Source: Asterias rubens
Lineage: Eukaryota > Echinodermata > Asteroidea > Forcipulatida > Asteriidae
Assembly (NCBI RefSeq): GCF_902459465.1
Contig: NC_047082.1
Coordinates: forward strand, 11,964,545 to 12,028,544
Direction of reading: 5' to 3'
DNA: 64,000 nucleotides
Shown: one piece after another, positions 33,601 to 45,500 of the stretch
Layout of the letters: each line of letters starts with the position of its first letter
Position numbering within the stretch: position 1 is the first letter of the stretch
The notes under the pieces: generated by a model
What the model was told of the DNA's origin: nothing
Database searches by the model: none
What the model saw: only the letters and a program-made list of their open reading frames with translations
Position numbers and translations under genes: made by a program

Positions 33601-35568
33601 TTTGGTTTAATAATTAAAACTTTACAGGAGCAGGACTTGAACCTGCAACCTCCAGACTAGTGTGCCAGTGCTGTACAAACTTAACTATCTTCAATCCCGG
33701 TCATATCTCATTGGGCCCCCCTGCCCCCTTTCAATGTTGGTTCTCATTGTTGCTTGATCTTTCTTCTGCGTTCCAGTCAACGTTAGCGAGCTTTCGCAAG
33801 GCAACTGGAGGAGCGAGGGGACCGTAAAAAATTCTAAACGTATTTGTTTTCCCAGGGAAGATGAGGTCACTAGCATCAAGTGGCGTGCTTTACCTTCTTT
33901 CTCACGTGGTGCAATTCCAACCAAGCATACACCAAGTAGTGGTGTGAACAAAGACGGAAGACGGAATATGGAGCTGGCATGCAGACACAGTACATGTACT
34001 TGGGGAATGCCAGCCTCGCAAAAGTTGTCTGATGTTTAGGCGATAGGACCGGACAAAAAAAAGGACCCTCACGGGAACGGGACTTGAGTCAATTCTGGCG
34101 ATCCACAATATACAGGACAGGAGCACTTGAGCGTGAGCATACGGACTACCGTGTTATGCTATCTTCCGTCGTGTGTGCCTACCGTCGTCTTACCAATGCA
34201 CCCTGTTGAGCGGGGAGAGAATGTTTTTTTGTCAGGGGAATTGGACAGGGGGTGGCCCAAGCTCTTTGGCCGGGATTGTAGCCCTATAAATGTCGGCATT
34301 AGTAGTGGTTGACTTCTTTATGACATCATCTGCCTAAATTTATTAAATTTGGTATTTGACCATACCATTCCCATTATATTTATCCCTGATGAAATCTATT
34401 TTATGTTTAAATTTGTTCTCTTTGTCTCTGCAGTCAAAAGCACAGGGAATAACAGGCAACATGAAAGGGGATGGCTTAGGCACCGGTGGAACACTCATTG
34501 TTAGCCAAGGTAAGTCAACACCCTATTTAGATCCAAAGACCCCAAGGTGCAGTGAACATAAAACAAATGAAAGAAAACACTCAACTAAACAAGTCTTTGA
34601 AAGCCTGTGACATCATAGATCTAAGATTAAAGCCCCTTTCACACAGGAGCAATTTAGCGAGAGTCCCTTGCTAAATTGTAACGTGGTTGTAAGTTTTTCA
34701 AAAATGATTTCATTGGCTGAACAAGCGGTGATGTAAGCTTTATTTTTATGATTTGGTCCGAGGGGATGTCTAAAAAATGTGACCACATTGCGGTTTGAAA
34801 TGACCACACGTTAGGTTTATTGTATGCATAGGATTAAAACAATCAAACGGTTCCAAAAACCAAAGGTATACTTTGCTTTTTTCGGTAAACAGTATGTCCA
34901 AAAGCCTACACTTCGTGTATCACATCTTATATATAAAATAACAAACTGTGAAAATTTAGGCTCAATCGGTCATCGGAGTCGGGAGAAAATAACGAACAAA
35001 ACCCACCCTTGTTTCTGTATGTTTCGCCCGGTCATGACATGTGTTTACTATAAATCCGTAATTCTCGATGTCGAAAATTGATAATTGTTTTAATGTTTTC
35101 TCAAAAAGTAAAGCATTTCATGGAACAATATTTCAAGTCTTTTACCATTACCTTCTGTAAACCCTGTAAGTTATTTGTAAATCTGTGAACTTTCATTTTT
35201 TTTTCTGTTCCAAAAGTGTGTAATGGCTTTAAGCACAAAATAGGTACAAAACATAACAGGATGCCCTTATTAAAGCCTCATAGAAGCGCTTGAATTATTA
35301 ATTTCTGATGTCCAAGAAGGTTTAGGATAAACTGAAACAGATTAGGAAACTCCTCAAAGGTGCTCTAAACCCTTCATGTTTTTTCTTCCGCCCTGATTTC
35401 ATTGCAGAAGGGAAGAGTGTGCTCCTAGACTTCAAACAGTCCTCCCCTGGAGATCATGTCCAGCTAAGTGATGTCCTCAAGGCATTGGGCATTGATGCCT
35501 CACCTCCTAGCAATGAGGACTTGGACAAGTCAGCAACATGTCAGGGCGCCAGTGGACAAACCAGTTAG
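27663..35568 (+). CDS. PRXL2B: Selenoprotein U2-type PRXL2B/FAM213B (prostamide/prostaglandin F synthase family), Sec at codon 45
   Basis: The exons are 27663-27728, 32843-33047, 33141-33256, 34434-34509 and 35408-35568 (stop TAG), giving 207 residues against about 198 in mammals. All introns are GT-AG and all phases agree. The protein is a thioredoxin-like peroxiredoxin-like 2 family member. Clear family blocks are FMRRFG before the redox motif, NVRLIGVGLEEFG, DGELYIDTKKQTY, IGYKRYSLWSV, KAQGITGN and SPGDHV. At the motif, where mammalian PRXL2B has Cys-X-X-Cys, the sequence reads RFG-TGA-PLC, that is U45-P-L-C48. The frame stays conserved through the rest of exon 2 and three further exons, so TGA is best read as selenocysteine, as in known selenoprotein U members. 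Mammalian PRXL2B reduces prostaglandin H2 ethanolamide/PGH2 using thioredoxin; that activity is inferred here. A pseudogene with a premature stop is the alternative, made unlikely by the intact downstream frame and the SECIS-like 3'UTR element. Confidence 0.9.
27874..28102. mobile_element. hAT-like MITE with 8-bp target duplication (family M1)
   Basis: Ends GTCGCACTAAATATCGACAA and its inverse, flanked by GCCTAGCT at 27866-27873 and 28103-28110. It lies in intron 1 of the PRXL2B-like gene. Confidence 0.75.
28115..28550. mobile_element. Inverted-repeat element (family M2)
   Basis: Ends GGTCCTACTAATACTACTTG...TTGCCGTCAACTCA at the left and TGAGTTGATGGCGAGTTGAC...GTAGTAGGACC at the right. It lies next to the preceding element. 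Confidence 0.65.
28560..30000. other. PRXL2B intron 1, nothing recognised
   Basis: AT-rich. The frame at 28958-29176 has no family features. Confidence 0.45.
30004..30204. mobile_element. Foldback MITE family C, copy 4 (diverged)
   Basis: GGGCCCAATTTTATAAAGCC start and a degraded inverse near 30186-30204. Confidence 0.55.
30343..30575. mobile_element. Inverted-repeat element (family N)
   Basis: Ends GAGGGCGCACTGG and CCAGTGCGCCCTTT, with two internal GCGGCCATTTT/GCAGCCATTTT subrepeats. Confidence 0.55.
30775..31592. mobile_element. TTAA-flanked MITE family A, copy 7, split by a family E element
   Basis: The left part (30775-30992) and right part (31467-31592) are consecutive pieces of a family A copy. 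The true left end is missing. The right end is GTGTCCAGTATCTTTAA. Confidence 0.75.
30993..31466. mobile_element. TTAA-flanked MITE family E, copy 1 (nested)
   Basis: TTAAAGTCACCTGGAA at the left, TTCCAGGTGACTTTAA at the right. It is inserted in a family A element. A second, longer copy is at 48123-48699. Confidence 0.8.
32605..32691. repeat. Short inverted repeat
   Basis: GGGAATAACAGTGTTCGGACCC pairs imperfectly with GGGTCCTCGCACTGTTATTCCC about 40 bases on. It lies in PRXL2B intron 1. Confidence 0.55.
32909..32911 (+). other. In-frame TGA read as selenocysteine (codon 45 of the PRXL2B-like gene)
   Basis: TGA follows TTT GGG and precedes CCA CTG TGC, so the peptide reads F-G-U-P-L-C. It aligns with the first cysteine of the CXXC motif of PRXL2 proteins. 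The resolving Cys48 is present. Confidence 0.85.
33395..33480 (+). repeat. tRNA-like SINE head
   Basis: A-box-like TAGCTAAGTGGTCTAGTG and B box GGTTCGAATCCCACC in PRXL2B intron 3. Stem pairing is imperfect, so a SINE head rather than a working tRNA. Confidence 0.5.
33610..33700 (-). repeat. tRNA-like SINE head, minus strand
   Basis: The reverse complement has GATAGTTAAGTTTGTACAGC and GCAGGTTCAAGTCCTGC, like A and B boxes. Confidence 0.45.
33697..34280. repeat. Dispersed repeat family O, copy 1
   Basis: Shares CATTGGGCCCCCCTGCCCCC, TTCTTCTGCGTT and GGGTGGCCCAAGC...TTGGCCGGGATT with 54747-54945. The middle differs. Confidence 0.55.
34834..35232. mobile_element. TTAA-flanked MITE family B, copy 3
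   Basis: The right end is GTGTGTAATGGCTTTAA and the interior matches the copy at 22255. The left end is diverged. It lies in PRXL2B intron 4. Confidence 0.65.
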
Positions 35569-36743
35569 GCGAATCAATCAGTAGTAATTCATCCCACCAA
35601 CAACTTGGTGCAGATTTTCTTTGAAAAAAAATATATAAAACAATTTCGAAAACTCTTGTTATATCATTACTCAAACTTCTATTTGAGTCATCCATCCACG
35701 AGTCTTCAGCGTTGAGTCTGAGTTCTTAATGTAAAGTGCAATTCCTTAGTGACAAGTTCGAGTCCAACTTCAGAATAATTTAACTCAAGTCTAAGTGGCG
35801 AGTCCTCAGGGTTGAGTCTTGTGTCAACAGTGTCGATTCTGAGTCGTCAGGTCAAGTACAAGTCCTCAGTGACAAGTAGGAGTCCAAGTTCAGACTCATT
35901 TTGCTTCAGTCTGAGTCTCGAGTCCTTTGTGTTGAGTCTGAGTCCTCAATGTCGGGTACAATCCAGACTCGTTAATAGCTCAAGTGGGAGTCGCGAGTTC
36001 TAAAGGTTGTGCCGGAGTCTTCAGTTTTAAGTCTTGAGCTCAACCATTGGGTCATGTATGAGTCACAACGGTCGATTTTTAATCACTTTATTTAAAAAAC
36101 ATTTTGCCACAACTATGGACATATGGTTTAAAAGGGCTATGTCGTCATATTCACAGCATGCTTGTTGCTGTATATCAAATTATGAGCTCTCATCCAGTAA
36201 TACTGCACACTCACTCTCTCCCACAGTATCATATCTATGGAGAGGTTGTGCCTGCTGTAACTGGGCGAGAGCTTCTTAAATAATTGCTCAGATTGGGAAG
36301 AAACAGTCCCTTTAAGTCACTTGTGGCTACTGTCGTCTCTGCCGGGTTAGCGTTTCATAAATTGAAGGGAACCTTTTTGGATTTCCTGCACTGTCCAAAT
36401 TGAATGGATTCGGTGGCAGCCTGCCGTATGACGTCACTGGATTAAACCCATGTTTAGGAGTGTCCAGTGACCGAGCAACTTTGTTTGTAGTCTGCCACCG
36501 AATTTAAGACAATTGGTCTGCTGAGAATCTAATAAGTTCTCTTCAATAGAGAGTTTTATGTGTGTGTTTAAATTGTAATCTTTGCAGCTATTTGTAGGCC
36601 CACTTGTTTTATACGCATCTTTCCTGTGCGCGGAGTGTCTTCTATGTAGACGGACATGGAGCGTTACAAGTGGCCACCACAGTATTATTATTATTTATCA
36701 TTAATTAATTTGAGTCTTCTTGTGATGAAGTGAGAAAATTAAA
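35569..36743 (+). other. 3'UTR of the PRXL2B-like selenoprotein gene, with GAGTC-rich degenerate repeats
   Basis: This stretch runs from the TAG stop to an ATTAAA at 36738-36743, the first plausible poly(A) signal after the SECIS. From about 35690 to 36070 it is full of GAGTC words (GAGTCCTCAGTGTTGAGTC-like units of roughly 25-30 bp), a decayed minisatellite. The SECIS-like hairpin follows at 36408-36503. The transcript end is inferred. Confidence 0.5.
36408..36503 (+). promoter_or_regulatory. SECIS-like element in the 3'UTR
   Basis: A perfect 12-bp lower helix pairs 36408-36419 (ATTCGGTGGCAG) with 36492-36503. After an internal loop, the 5' strand of the quartet is ATGA (36428-36431) and the 3' strand CGAG (36472-36475). 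A perfect 9-bp helix pairs GTCACTGGA (36433-36441) with 36463-36471. AAA at 36444-36446 lies 12 bases after ATGA, matching the SECIS spacing of the unpaired apical adenosines. The element is about 840 bases after the stop, as expected for a eukaryotic selenoprotein mRNA. Caveats: the apical region is long (21 nt), and AAAC could instead pair with a nearby GTTT. SBP2 binding is inferred from family knowledge. Confidence 0.75.
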
Positions 36744-36821
36744 TCGATGTTTTAAAAAAATGAAACGTAAATTGCAGGTCTTTTTTATTACTGTTATTTT
36801 GAGTTATGATAATGGAACTTC

Positions 36822-36985
36822 ATGGAGGCAAATAGCTTCTTGCACCCTGCCAGTGCCTTGTTGCCCCTTAAAATATTCAATTAGACATTGAAAATTGCCC
36901 TCACAGAGGTGCCCTTTATTTTAATAAGGAAATTTTATTGTCTTGCTTTCAAAAGTGCTAAGCATCAGGCTTGGAGTTTTTAGGA
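36822..36985. repeat. Dispersed repeat family I, copy 3 (diverged)
   Basis: Shares CATGGAGGCAAATAG, GAGGTGCCCTTTA and CTTTCAAAAGTGC blocks with the other family I copies. Confidence 0.45.
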
Positions 36986-37083
36986 GAGACACTTTTCCAT
37001 TAAATTATGGCATTTTCTTCTACCCTGGAGCTTCATCCTACATGTAGATGGGGCAAGTGCATTTTGTTTTCCAGAGGGCACTT

Positions 37084-37465
37084 TTAAAGGCAGTGGACAC
37101 TATTGGTAATTGCTCAAAATAATTATTAGCATAAAACCTTTCTTGGTAACGTGTAATGGTGAGAGGTTGACAGTATAAAACATTGCGAGAAACGGCTCCC
37201 TCTGAAGTAATGTAGTTTTCGAGAAAAGTAATTTTCCACGAATATGATTTCAAGACCTCAGAGTTAGATGGTGAGGTCCCGAAATCAAGCATCTGGAAGC
37301 ACACAACTTCTTGTGACAAGGGTGTTTTTTCTTCCAATATTATCTCGCAACTTGGACGCCAATCGAGCTCAAATTTTCACAGTTTTTTTTGTTTATGCAT
37401 ATGTTGAGATACACAAACTGTGAAGGCTAGTCTTTGACAATTACCAATAGTGTTCAGTATCTTAA
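37084..37465. mobile_element. TTAA-flanked MITE family A, copy 8 (inverted)
   Basis: TTAAAGGCAGTGGACAC at the left, GTGTTCAGTATCTTAA at the right. Confidence 0.8.
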
Positions 37466-37599
37466 GGGAAATTACAATAGGGGGAATATTTAGATCAGCA
37501 GTCTTGCCATCGTTAAAGGGGAGGTATACGTTTGGTAATTACTTGTTAGCAATAACAAACTTGTGGTTAAAAGCCTATAGCATATTTTGATAATAAAGA

Positions 37600-38080
37600 C
37601 GCTAGGGGCCAAGTCCAGAATGTTCATCCAATTTGAGTCCAAGATTGAAAACAAAAAACACGCAAAGGGTATGTCCAGCATTTTCATCTACTTTGAACCC
37701 AAGTTGGGCTCACAGGGTAAATCCAGCACTTAATAAAACCCCTTGTGTTTTGACTCCCCAAAAACGGTCGCAAACGGGGAAAATTGCAAGGCTTGGGCTT
37801 ACCCCTTGTAATTTGATCAAAGAATTGTCGAATTGAAACAATTGCAAAGCTTACTCCTTGTTGCACTACTTATGAGGAATTTTCGGCCCAAATTTGAACA
37901 AAATGCTGAATAAACGCGTACCCGTTGTGATTTTTAAATATTTGGCGAAAATAAAAATGCTTAAAAATGCAAATAGTTAGTTCAAAATTATAATAAAAAT
38001 GCTAGACTTGCCCCTTGTGTTTTTTTGTCAACCATTGGCCATCATTGTTAGTAATAATCCTTGTTACTCTTATTTTTGTT
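37600..38080. repeat. Decayed outlying satellite, left flank
   Basis: Diverged satellite-like words (AAATGCTAGACTTGCCCC, GTCCAGCATTTTCATC, ACGGTCGCAAACGG). Similar decayed units lie at 47460-47890. Confidence 0.5.
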
Positions 38081-39500
38081 TTGCCAAAATTTGAGAAATA
38101 AACTAAACTTGATTAGCCCTTGTATATTTAACTTTGAATAACATGAAACATCTTGATCTATGCAAGAAAAGACGTTTTCCATTAGCCAAAATCTCTTAAT
38201 TTAACTCACCGGTTTCACTGGTACTTTTATCAGATAAACATTCACCCTTGAACCAACTTCTAGTGATCCCGACCCACAACGAGCCTACAGTCGCTGTTGT
38301 TAAAATAACAGAAATGTTGACGAGCAGAGAGAAAACCCTACCGTTTCTTTATGCGAATTCTCAAGGGCCACTTCACTCATACTAACCTTTAGAATCATCT
38401 CAAGATTGATTTGGTCAATTTGTATAACTTATAACTGCTTTCACGATAACACTTCTTTCCAATACTTCACAACCCTAACCTGAACTTCCGTTAGTTGGCG
38501 CCTTAGCTACACGCAGTACAAATTCGCTGAGAGCCACGAGACCCTGGTTCAATACCCGGTCTTGTTTCTTTTATATTTTGCTCATAGACACCAGTGAATT
38601 ATATAAGTAGTTTTTAAAACCAGCTTCAAACACCAACGGGCACTGTGGCGACACGGTGCACTGGATCGTTCAATTGCGTGCGTTCCAGAGCTGGTACACC
38701 CGGTTCGAATCCCGCCCCGTACCAAAGGGACATGACTTTTACTGCTAGCACCAGTAAGTGATTGGGGTCCGTCATGTCTCTCCCCAAATTAGGGTAGGGT
38801 GATTATTCCGGGTGGGAAAGTAAAGGAGGGGCCGGGACTAGCCATCCCATAAGGGTACTAATGGGTGATCACCACGCTGGTTTCGACTAGACTTTGAGTC
38901 CCCTGAATGCCTGGTCTTCACTCTGACTAACTTTCTGCACAAATTTACTTTAATTTTAATCAACTTTACGATCTGTAGGCCTATACTAAAGTATTGAGAC
39001 CGGATTATTTTATCAAATCACAAGCCTTGCAATTTTCTCAATTTTTGACAGTTGTTTTGGAACAAATCACCAGGGGTAAACTTGTTTCTTTTTTTCCACC
39101 GTTTCTTGAGTAAATTAATCACAAGGGGAAGAAAGCATTGCAATTTTTTTCCCTTTTTCGACCGTATTTTGATCAACTTACAAGGGGAAAGCTTTGCATT
39201 TTTTTGCATTTTCGACCGTTTTTTTAAAATCAAATCACAAGTGCAAGCCTGGCAACTTTCTCCATTTTCGCCCGTATTTTTAATCAAATCACAAGGAGTA
39301 AGCCTTGCAATTTTCGCCATTTTCAACCGTTTTGGAAACAATCACAAGGGGTAAGCCTTGCAATTTTGTCAATTTTCGACGGTTTTTTTTAAATCAAATT
39401 ACAAGGTGGTAAGTCCCTGCAATTTTGTCCATTTTCGACCGGTTTTTGATCAAATCACAAGGGGTAATTCTTGCAATTTTTCCATTTACGACCTTTTTTG
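38000..39500. repeat. Left arm of a giant inverted repeat
   Basis: Matches the reverse complement of about 46050-47600. The inner part (38560-39000), including a tRNA-like SINE, is nearly identical to its partner. The outer part (38140-38520) has indels and substitutions. The innermost 500 bases are satellite units in inverted orientation. Confidence 0.85.
38640..38925 (+). mobile_element. tRNA-derived SINE in the left arm
   Basis: The head contains GGTGCACTGGATCG and the B box GGTTCGAATCCCGCC. The body follows to GCCTGGTC. The inverted partner lies at about 46618-46905. A second tRNA-like word (CTGGTTCAATACCCGG) precedes it near 38540. Confidence 0.6.
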
Positions 39501-39509
39501 ATCAAATAA

Positions 39510-42500
39510 AAGAAGTTGCGAATTGGCAGACTTATACCAATTGTGATTTGAAAAAGTACGGTCGAAATGGGGAAAATTGCAAGACTTACCCCTTGTGATT
39601 TGATTTCAAAAAACGGTCCAAAATGTGGAAAATTGCAAGACTTGCCCCTTGTGTTTTGATTTAATAAAAAGCGGTCGAAACTACCCCTTGTGATTTGATT
39701 TAAAAAAAACGGTCGAAAAAAATGAAAACTTGCAATTTGAAAAACAAAATAAAAACTTGTGCTTCGATCAATAAACGGTCGAATATGGAAGAAATTTGAT
39801 CAAAAAAAGGTCGCAAATGGAAAAACTTGCAACACTTACCCCTTGTAATTTGATCAAAAACGGTCGAAAATGGAAAAAATTGCAACACTACCACTTGTGA
39901 TTTGATCAAAAACGGTCGAAAATGGAGAAAATTGCAAGACTTACCCCTTGTGATTTGATCAAAAATGGTCGAAAATGGAGAAAATTGCAAGACTTACCCC
40001 TTGTGATTTGATTAAAAACGGGCGAAAATGGAGAAAATTGCAAGACTTACCCCTTGTGATTTGATCAAAAACGGGCAAAAATTGAGAAAATTGCAAGACT
40101 TACTCCCTTGTGATTTGATTGGAAACGGGCGAAAATAGAGAAAATTGCAGGACTTACCCCTTGTGATTTGATTAAAAAACGGTCGAAAATGGAGAAAATT
40201 GCAAGACTTACCCCTTGTGATTTAATTTAAAAAAAAAAAAAAAACGGGCGAAATTAGAGAAAATTGCAAGACTTACCCCCTTGTGATTTGATCAAAAACG
40301 GGCAAAAATTGAGAAAATTGCAAGACTTACTCCCTTGTGATTTGATTGGAAACGGGCGAAAATAGAGAAAATTGCAGGACTTACCCCTTGTGATTTGATT
40401 AAAAAACGGTCGAAAATGGAGAAAATTGCAAGACTTACCTCTTGTGATTTAATTTAAAAAAAAAACGGGCGAAAATGGAGACAATTGCAAGACTTACCCC
40501 CTTGTGATTTGATTAAAAACGGGCGAAAATAGAGAAAATTGCAGGACTTACTCCCTTGTGATTTGATCAAAAACGGGCAAAAATAGAGAAAATTGCAGGA
40601 CTTACCCCTTGTGATTTGATTAAAAAACGGGCGAAAATGGAGAAAATTGCAAGACTTACCCCTTGTGATTTGATTAAAAACGGGCGAAAATAGAGAAAAT
40701 TGCAGGACTTACCCCTTGTGATTCGATCAAAAACGGGCAAAAATAGAGAAAATTGCAGGACTTACCCCTTGTGATTGATTAAAAAACGGGCGAAAATGGA
40801 GAAAATTGCAAGACTTACCCCTTGTGATTTGATTAAAAACGGGCGAAAATGGAGAAAATTGCAAGACTTACCCCTTGTTATTAATTAAAAAAAAAAACGG
40901 GCGAAAAAGGAGACAATTGCAAGACTTACCCCCTTGTGATTTGATTACAAAACGGGCAAAAATAGAGAAAATTGCAGGACTTACCCCTTGTGATTTGATT
41001 AAAAAACGGTCGAAAATGGAGAAAATTGCAAGACTTACCCCTTGTTATTTAATTTAAAAAAAAAACGGGCGAAAATGAAAAAAATTGCAAAACTTACCCC
41101 CTTGTGATTTGATTAAAAAAAAAAAACGGTCGAAAATAGAGAAAATTGCAAGACTTACCCCCTTGTGATTTGATTAAAAAACGGGCAAAAATGGAGACAA
41201 TTGCAAGACTTACTCCCTTGTGATTTGATTAAAAACGGGCGAAAATAGAGAAAATTGCAGGACTTACCCCTTGTGATTCGATCAAAAACGGGCAAAAATA
41301 GAGAAAATTGCAGGACTTACCCTTGTGATTTGATTAAAAAACGGGCGAAAATGGAGAAAATTGCAAGACTTACCCCTTGTGATTTGATTAAAAACGGGCG
41401 AAAATGGAGAAAATTGCAAGACTTACCCCTTGTTATTTAATTAAAAAAAAAAACGGGCGAAAAAGGAGACAATTGCAAGACTTACCCCCTTGTGATTTGA
41501 TTAAAAACGGGCAAAAATGAAAAAAATTGCAAGACTTACCCCTTGTGATTTGATCAAAAACGGGCGAAAATAGAGAAAATTGCAAGACTTACCCCTTGTT
41601 ATTTGATTAAAAACGGGCGAAAATGAAAAAAATTGCAAAACTTACCCCCTTGTGATTTGATTTAAAAAAAAAAACGGTCGAAAATAGAGAAAATTGCAAG
41701 ACTTACCCCCTTGTGATTTGATTAAAAAACGGGCAAAAATGGAGACAATTGCAAGACTTACTCCCTTGTGATTTGATTAAAAAACGGGCGAAAATGAAAA
41801 AAAATTGCAGGACTTACCCCTTGTGATTTGATTACAAAACGGGCGAAAATGGAGAAAATTGCAAGACTTACCCCTTGTGATTTGATTAAAAAACTGTCGA
41901 AAATAGAGAAAATTGCAGGACTTACCCCCTTGTGATTTGATTAAAAAACGGTCGAAAATGGAGACAATTGCAAGACTTACCCCTTTGTGATTCGATCAAA
42001 AACGGGCGAAAATGGAGAAAATTGCAGGACTTACCCCTTGTGATTTGATTAAAAAACGGTCGAAAATGGAGAAAATTGCAAGACTTACCCCTTGTGATTT
42101 GATTAAAAACGGGCGAAAATAGAGAAAATTGCAGGACTTACCCCCTTGTGATTTGATTACAAAACGGGCAAAATAGAGAAAATTGCAGGACTTACCCCTT
42201 GTGATTTGATTAAAAAACGGTCGAAAATGGAGAAAATTGCAAGACTTACCCCTTGTTATTTAATTTAAAAAAAAAACGGGCGAAAATGAAAAAAATTGCA
42301 AAACTTACCCCCTTGTGATTTGATTAAAAAAAAAAAACGGTCGAAAATAGAGAAAATTGCAAGACTTACCCCCTTGTGATTTGATTAAAAAACGGGCAAA
42401 AATGGAGACAATTGCAAGACTTACTCCCTTGTGATTTGATTAAAAACGGGCGAAAATAGAGAAAATTGCAGGACTTACCCCTTGTGATTCGATCAAAAAC

Positions 42501-45500
42501 GGGCAAAAATAGAGAAAATTGCAGGACTTACCCCTTGTGATTTGATTAAAAAACGGGCGAAAATGGAGAAAATTGCAAGACTTACCCCTTGTGATTTGAT
42601 TAAAAACGGGCGAAAATGGAGAAAATTGCAAGACTTACCCCTTGTTATTTAATTAAAAAAAAAAACGGGCGAAAAAGGAGACAATTGCAAGACTTACCCC
42701 CTTGTGATTTGATTAAAAACGGGCAAAAATGAAAAAAATTGCAAGACTTACCCCTTGTGATTTGATCAAAAACGGGCGAAAATAGAGAAAATTGCAAGAC
42801 TTACCCCTTGTTATTTGATTAAAAACGGGCGAAAATGAAAAAAATTGCAAAACTTACCCCCTTGTGATTTGATTTAAAAAAAAAAAACGGTCGAAAATAG
42901 AGAAAATTGCAAGACTTACCCCCTTGTGATTTGATTAAAAAACGGGCAAAAATGGAGACAATTGCAAGACTTACTCCCTTGTGATTTGATTAAAAAACGG
43001 GCGAAAATGAAAAAAAATTGCAGGACTTACCCCTTGTGATTTGATTACAAAACGGGCGAAAATGGAGAAAATTGCAAGACTTACCCCTTGTGATTTGATT
43101 AAAAAACTGTCGAAAATAGAGAAAATTGCAGGACTTACCCCCTTGTGATTTGATTAAAAAACGGTCGAAAATGGAGACAATTGCAAGACTTACCCCTTTG
43201 TGATTCGATCAAAAACGGGCGAAAATGGAGAAAATTGCAGGACTTACCCCTTGTGATTTGATTAAAAAACGGTCGAAAATGGAGAAAATTGCAAGACTTA
43301 CCCCTTGTGATTTGATTAAAAACGGGCGAAAATAGAGAAAATTGCAGGACTTACCCCCTTGTGATTTGATTACAAAACGGGCAAAAATAGAGAAAATTGC
43401 AGGACTTACCCCTTGTGATTTGATTAAAAAACGGTCGAAAATGGAGAAAATTGCAAGACTTACCCCTTGTTATTTAATTTAAAAAAAAAACGGGCGAAAA
43501 AGGAGACAATTGCAAGACTTACCCCTTGTGATTTGATTAAAAAACGGGCGAAAATGGAGAAAATTGCAAGACTTACCCCTTGTTATTTAATTTAAAAAAA
43601 AAACGGGCGAAAAAGGAGACAATTGCAAGACTTACCCCCTTGTGATTTGATTAAAAACGGGCAAAAATGAAAAAAATTGCAAGACTTACCCCCTTGTGAT
43701 TTGATCAAAAACGGGCGAAAAAGGAGAAAATTGCAAGACTTACCCCCTTGTTATTTAATATAAAAAAAAAAACGGGCGAAAATGGAGACAATTGCAAGAC
43801 TTACCCCCTTGTGATTTGATTAAAAACGGGCAAAAATGGAAAAAATTGCAAAACTTACCCCTTGTGATTTGATTAAAAAACGGTCGAAAATGGAGAAAAT
43901 TGCAAGACTTACCCCCTTGTGATTTGATTAAAAAACGGGCAAAAATGGAGACAATTGCAAGACTTACTCCCTTGTGATTTGATTAAAAAACGGTCGAAAA
44001 TGGAGAAAATTGCAAGACTTACTCCCTTGTGATTTGATTAAAAACGGGCGAAAATGAAAAAAATTGCAAGACTTACCCCTTGTGATTTGATTACAAAACG
44101 GGCGAAAATGGAGAAAATTGCAAGACTTACCCCTTGTGATTTGATTAAAAAACGGTCGAAAATGGAGAAAATTGCAAGACTTACCCCTTTGTGATTCGAT
44201 CAAAAACGGGCGAAAATGGAGAAAATTGCAGGACTTACCCCTTGTGATTTGATTAAAAAACGGTCGAAAATGGAGAAAATTGCAAGACTTACCCCTTGTG
44301 ATTTGATTAAAAACGGGCGAAAATAGAGAAAATTGCAGGACTTACCCCCTTGTGATTTGATTACAAAACGGGCAAAAATAGAGAAAATTGCAGGACTTAC
44401 CCCTTGTGATTTGATTAAAAAACGGTCGAAAATGGAGAAAATTGCAAGACTTACCCCTTGTGATTTGATCAAAAACGGGCAAAAATAGAGAAAATTGCAG
44501 GACTTACCCCTTGTGATTTGATTAAAAAACGGTCGAAAATGGAGAAAATTGCAAGACTTACCCCTTTGTGATTCGATCAAAAACGGGCGAAAATGGAGAA
44601 AATTGCAGGACTTACCCCTTGTGATTTGATTAAAAAACGGTCGAAAATGGAGAAAATTGCAAGACTTACCCCTTGTGATTTGATTAAAAACGGGCGAAAA
44701 TAGAGAAAATTGCAGGACTTACCCCCTTGTGATTTGATTACAAAACGGGCAAAAATAGAGAAAATTGCAGGACTTACCCCTTGTGATTTGATTAAAAAAC
44801 GGTCGAAAATGGAGAAAATTGCAAGACTTACCCCTTGTGATTTGATCAAAAACGGGCAAAAATAGAGAAAATTGCAGGACTTACCCCTTGTGATTTGATT
44901 AAAAAACGGGCGAAAATGGAGAAAATTGCAAGACTTACCCCTTGTTATTTAATTTAAAAAAAAGACGGGCGAAAAAGGAGACAATTGCAAGACTTACCCC
45001 CTTGTGATTTGATTAAAAACGGGCAAAAATGAAAAAAATTGCAAGACTTACCCCCTTGTGATTTGATCAAAAACGGGCGAAAAAGGAGAAAATTGCAAGA
45101 CTTACCCCCTTGTTATTTAATAAAAAAAAAAAACGGGCGAAAATGGAGACAATTGCAAGACTTACCCCCTTGTGATTTGATTAAAAACGGGCAAAAATGG
45201 AAAAAATTGCAAAACTTACCCCTTGTGATTTGATTAAAAAACGGTCGAAAATGGAGAAAATTGCAAGACTTACCCCCTTGTGATTTGATTAAAAAACGGG
45301 CAAAAATGGAGACAATTGCAAGACTTACTCCCTTGTGATTTGATTAAAAAACGGTCGAAAATGGAGAAAATTGCAAGACTTACTCCCTTGTGATTTGATT
45401 AAAAACGGGCGAAAATGAAAAAAATTGCAAGACTTACCCCTTGTGATTTGATTACAAAACGGGCGAAAATGGAGAAAATTGCAAGACTTACCCCTTGTGA

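Noticed and set aside
38645..38722. Possible tRNA gene in the left arm
   Set aside because: B box present but no clean cloverleaf; followed by a SINE body and duplicated in the right arm.
43964..44849. Long repetitive open frames (IKSQGVSLAIFSIFDRF-type)
   Set aside because: By-products of the satellite array; no start context, splice signals or family match.
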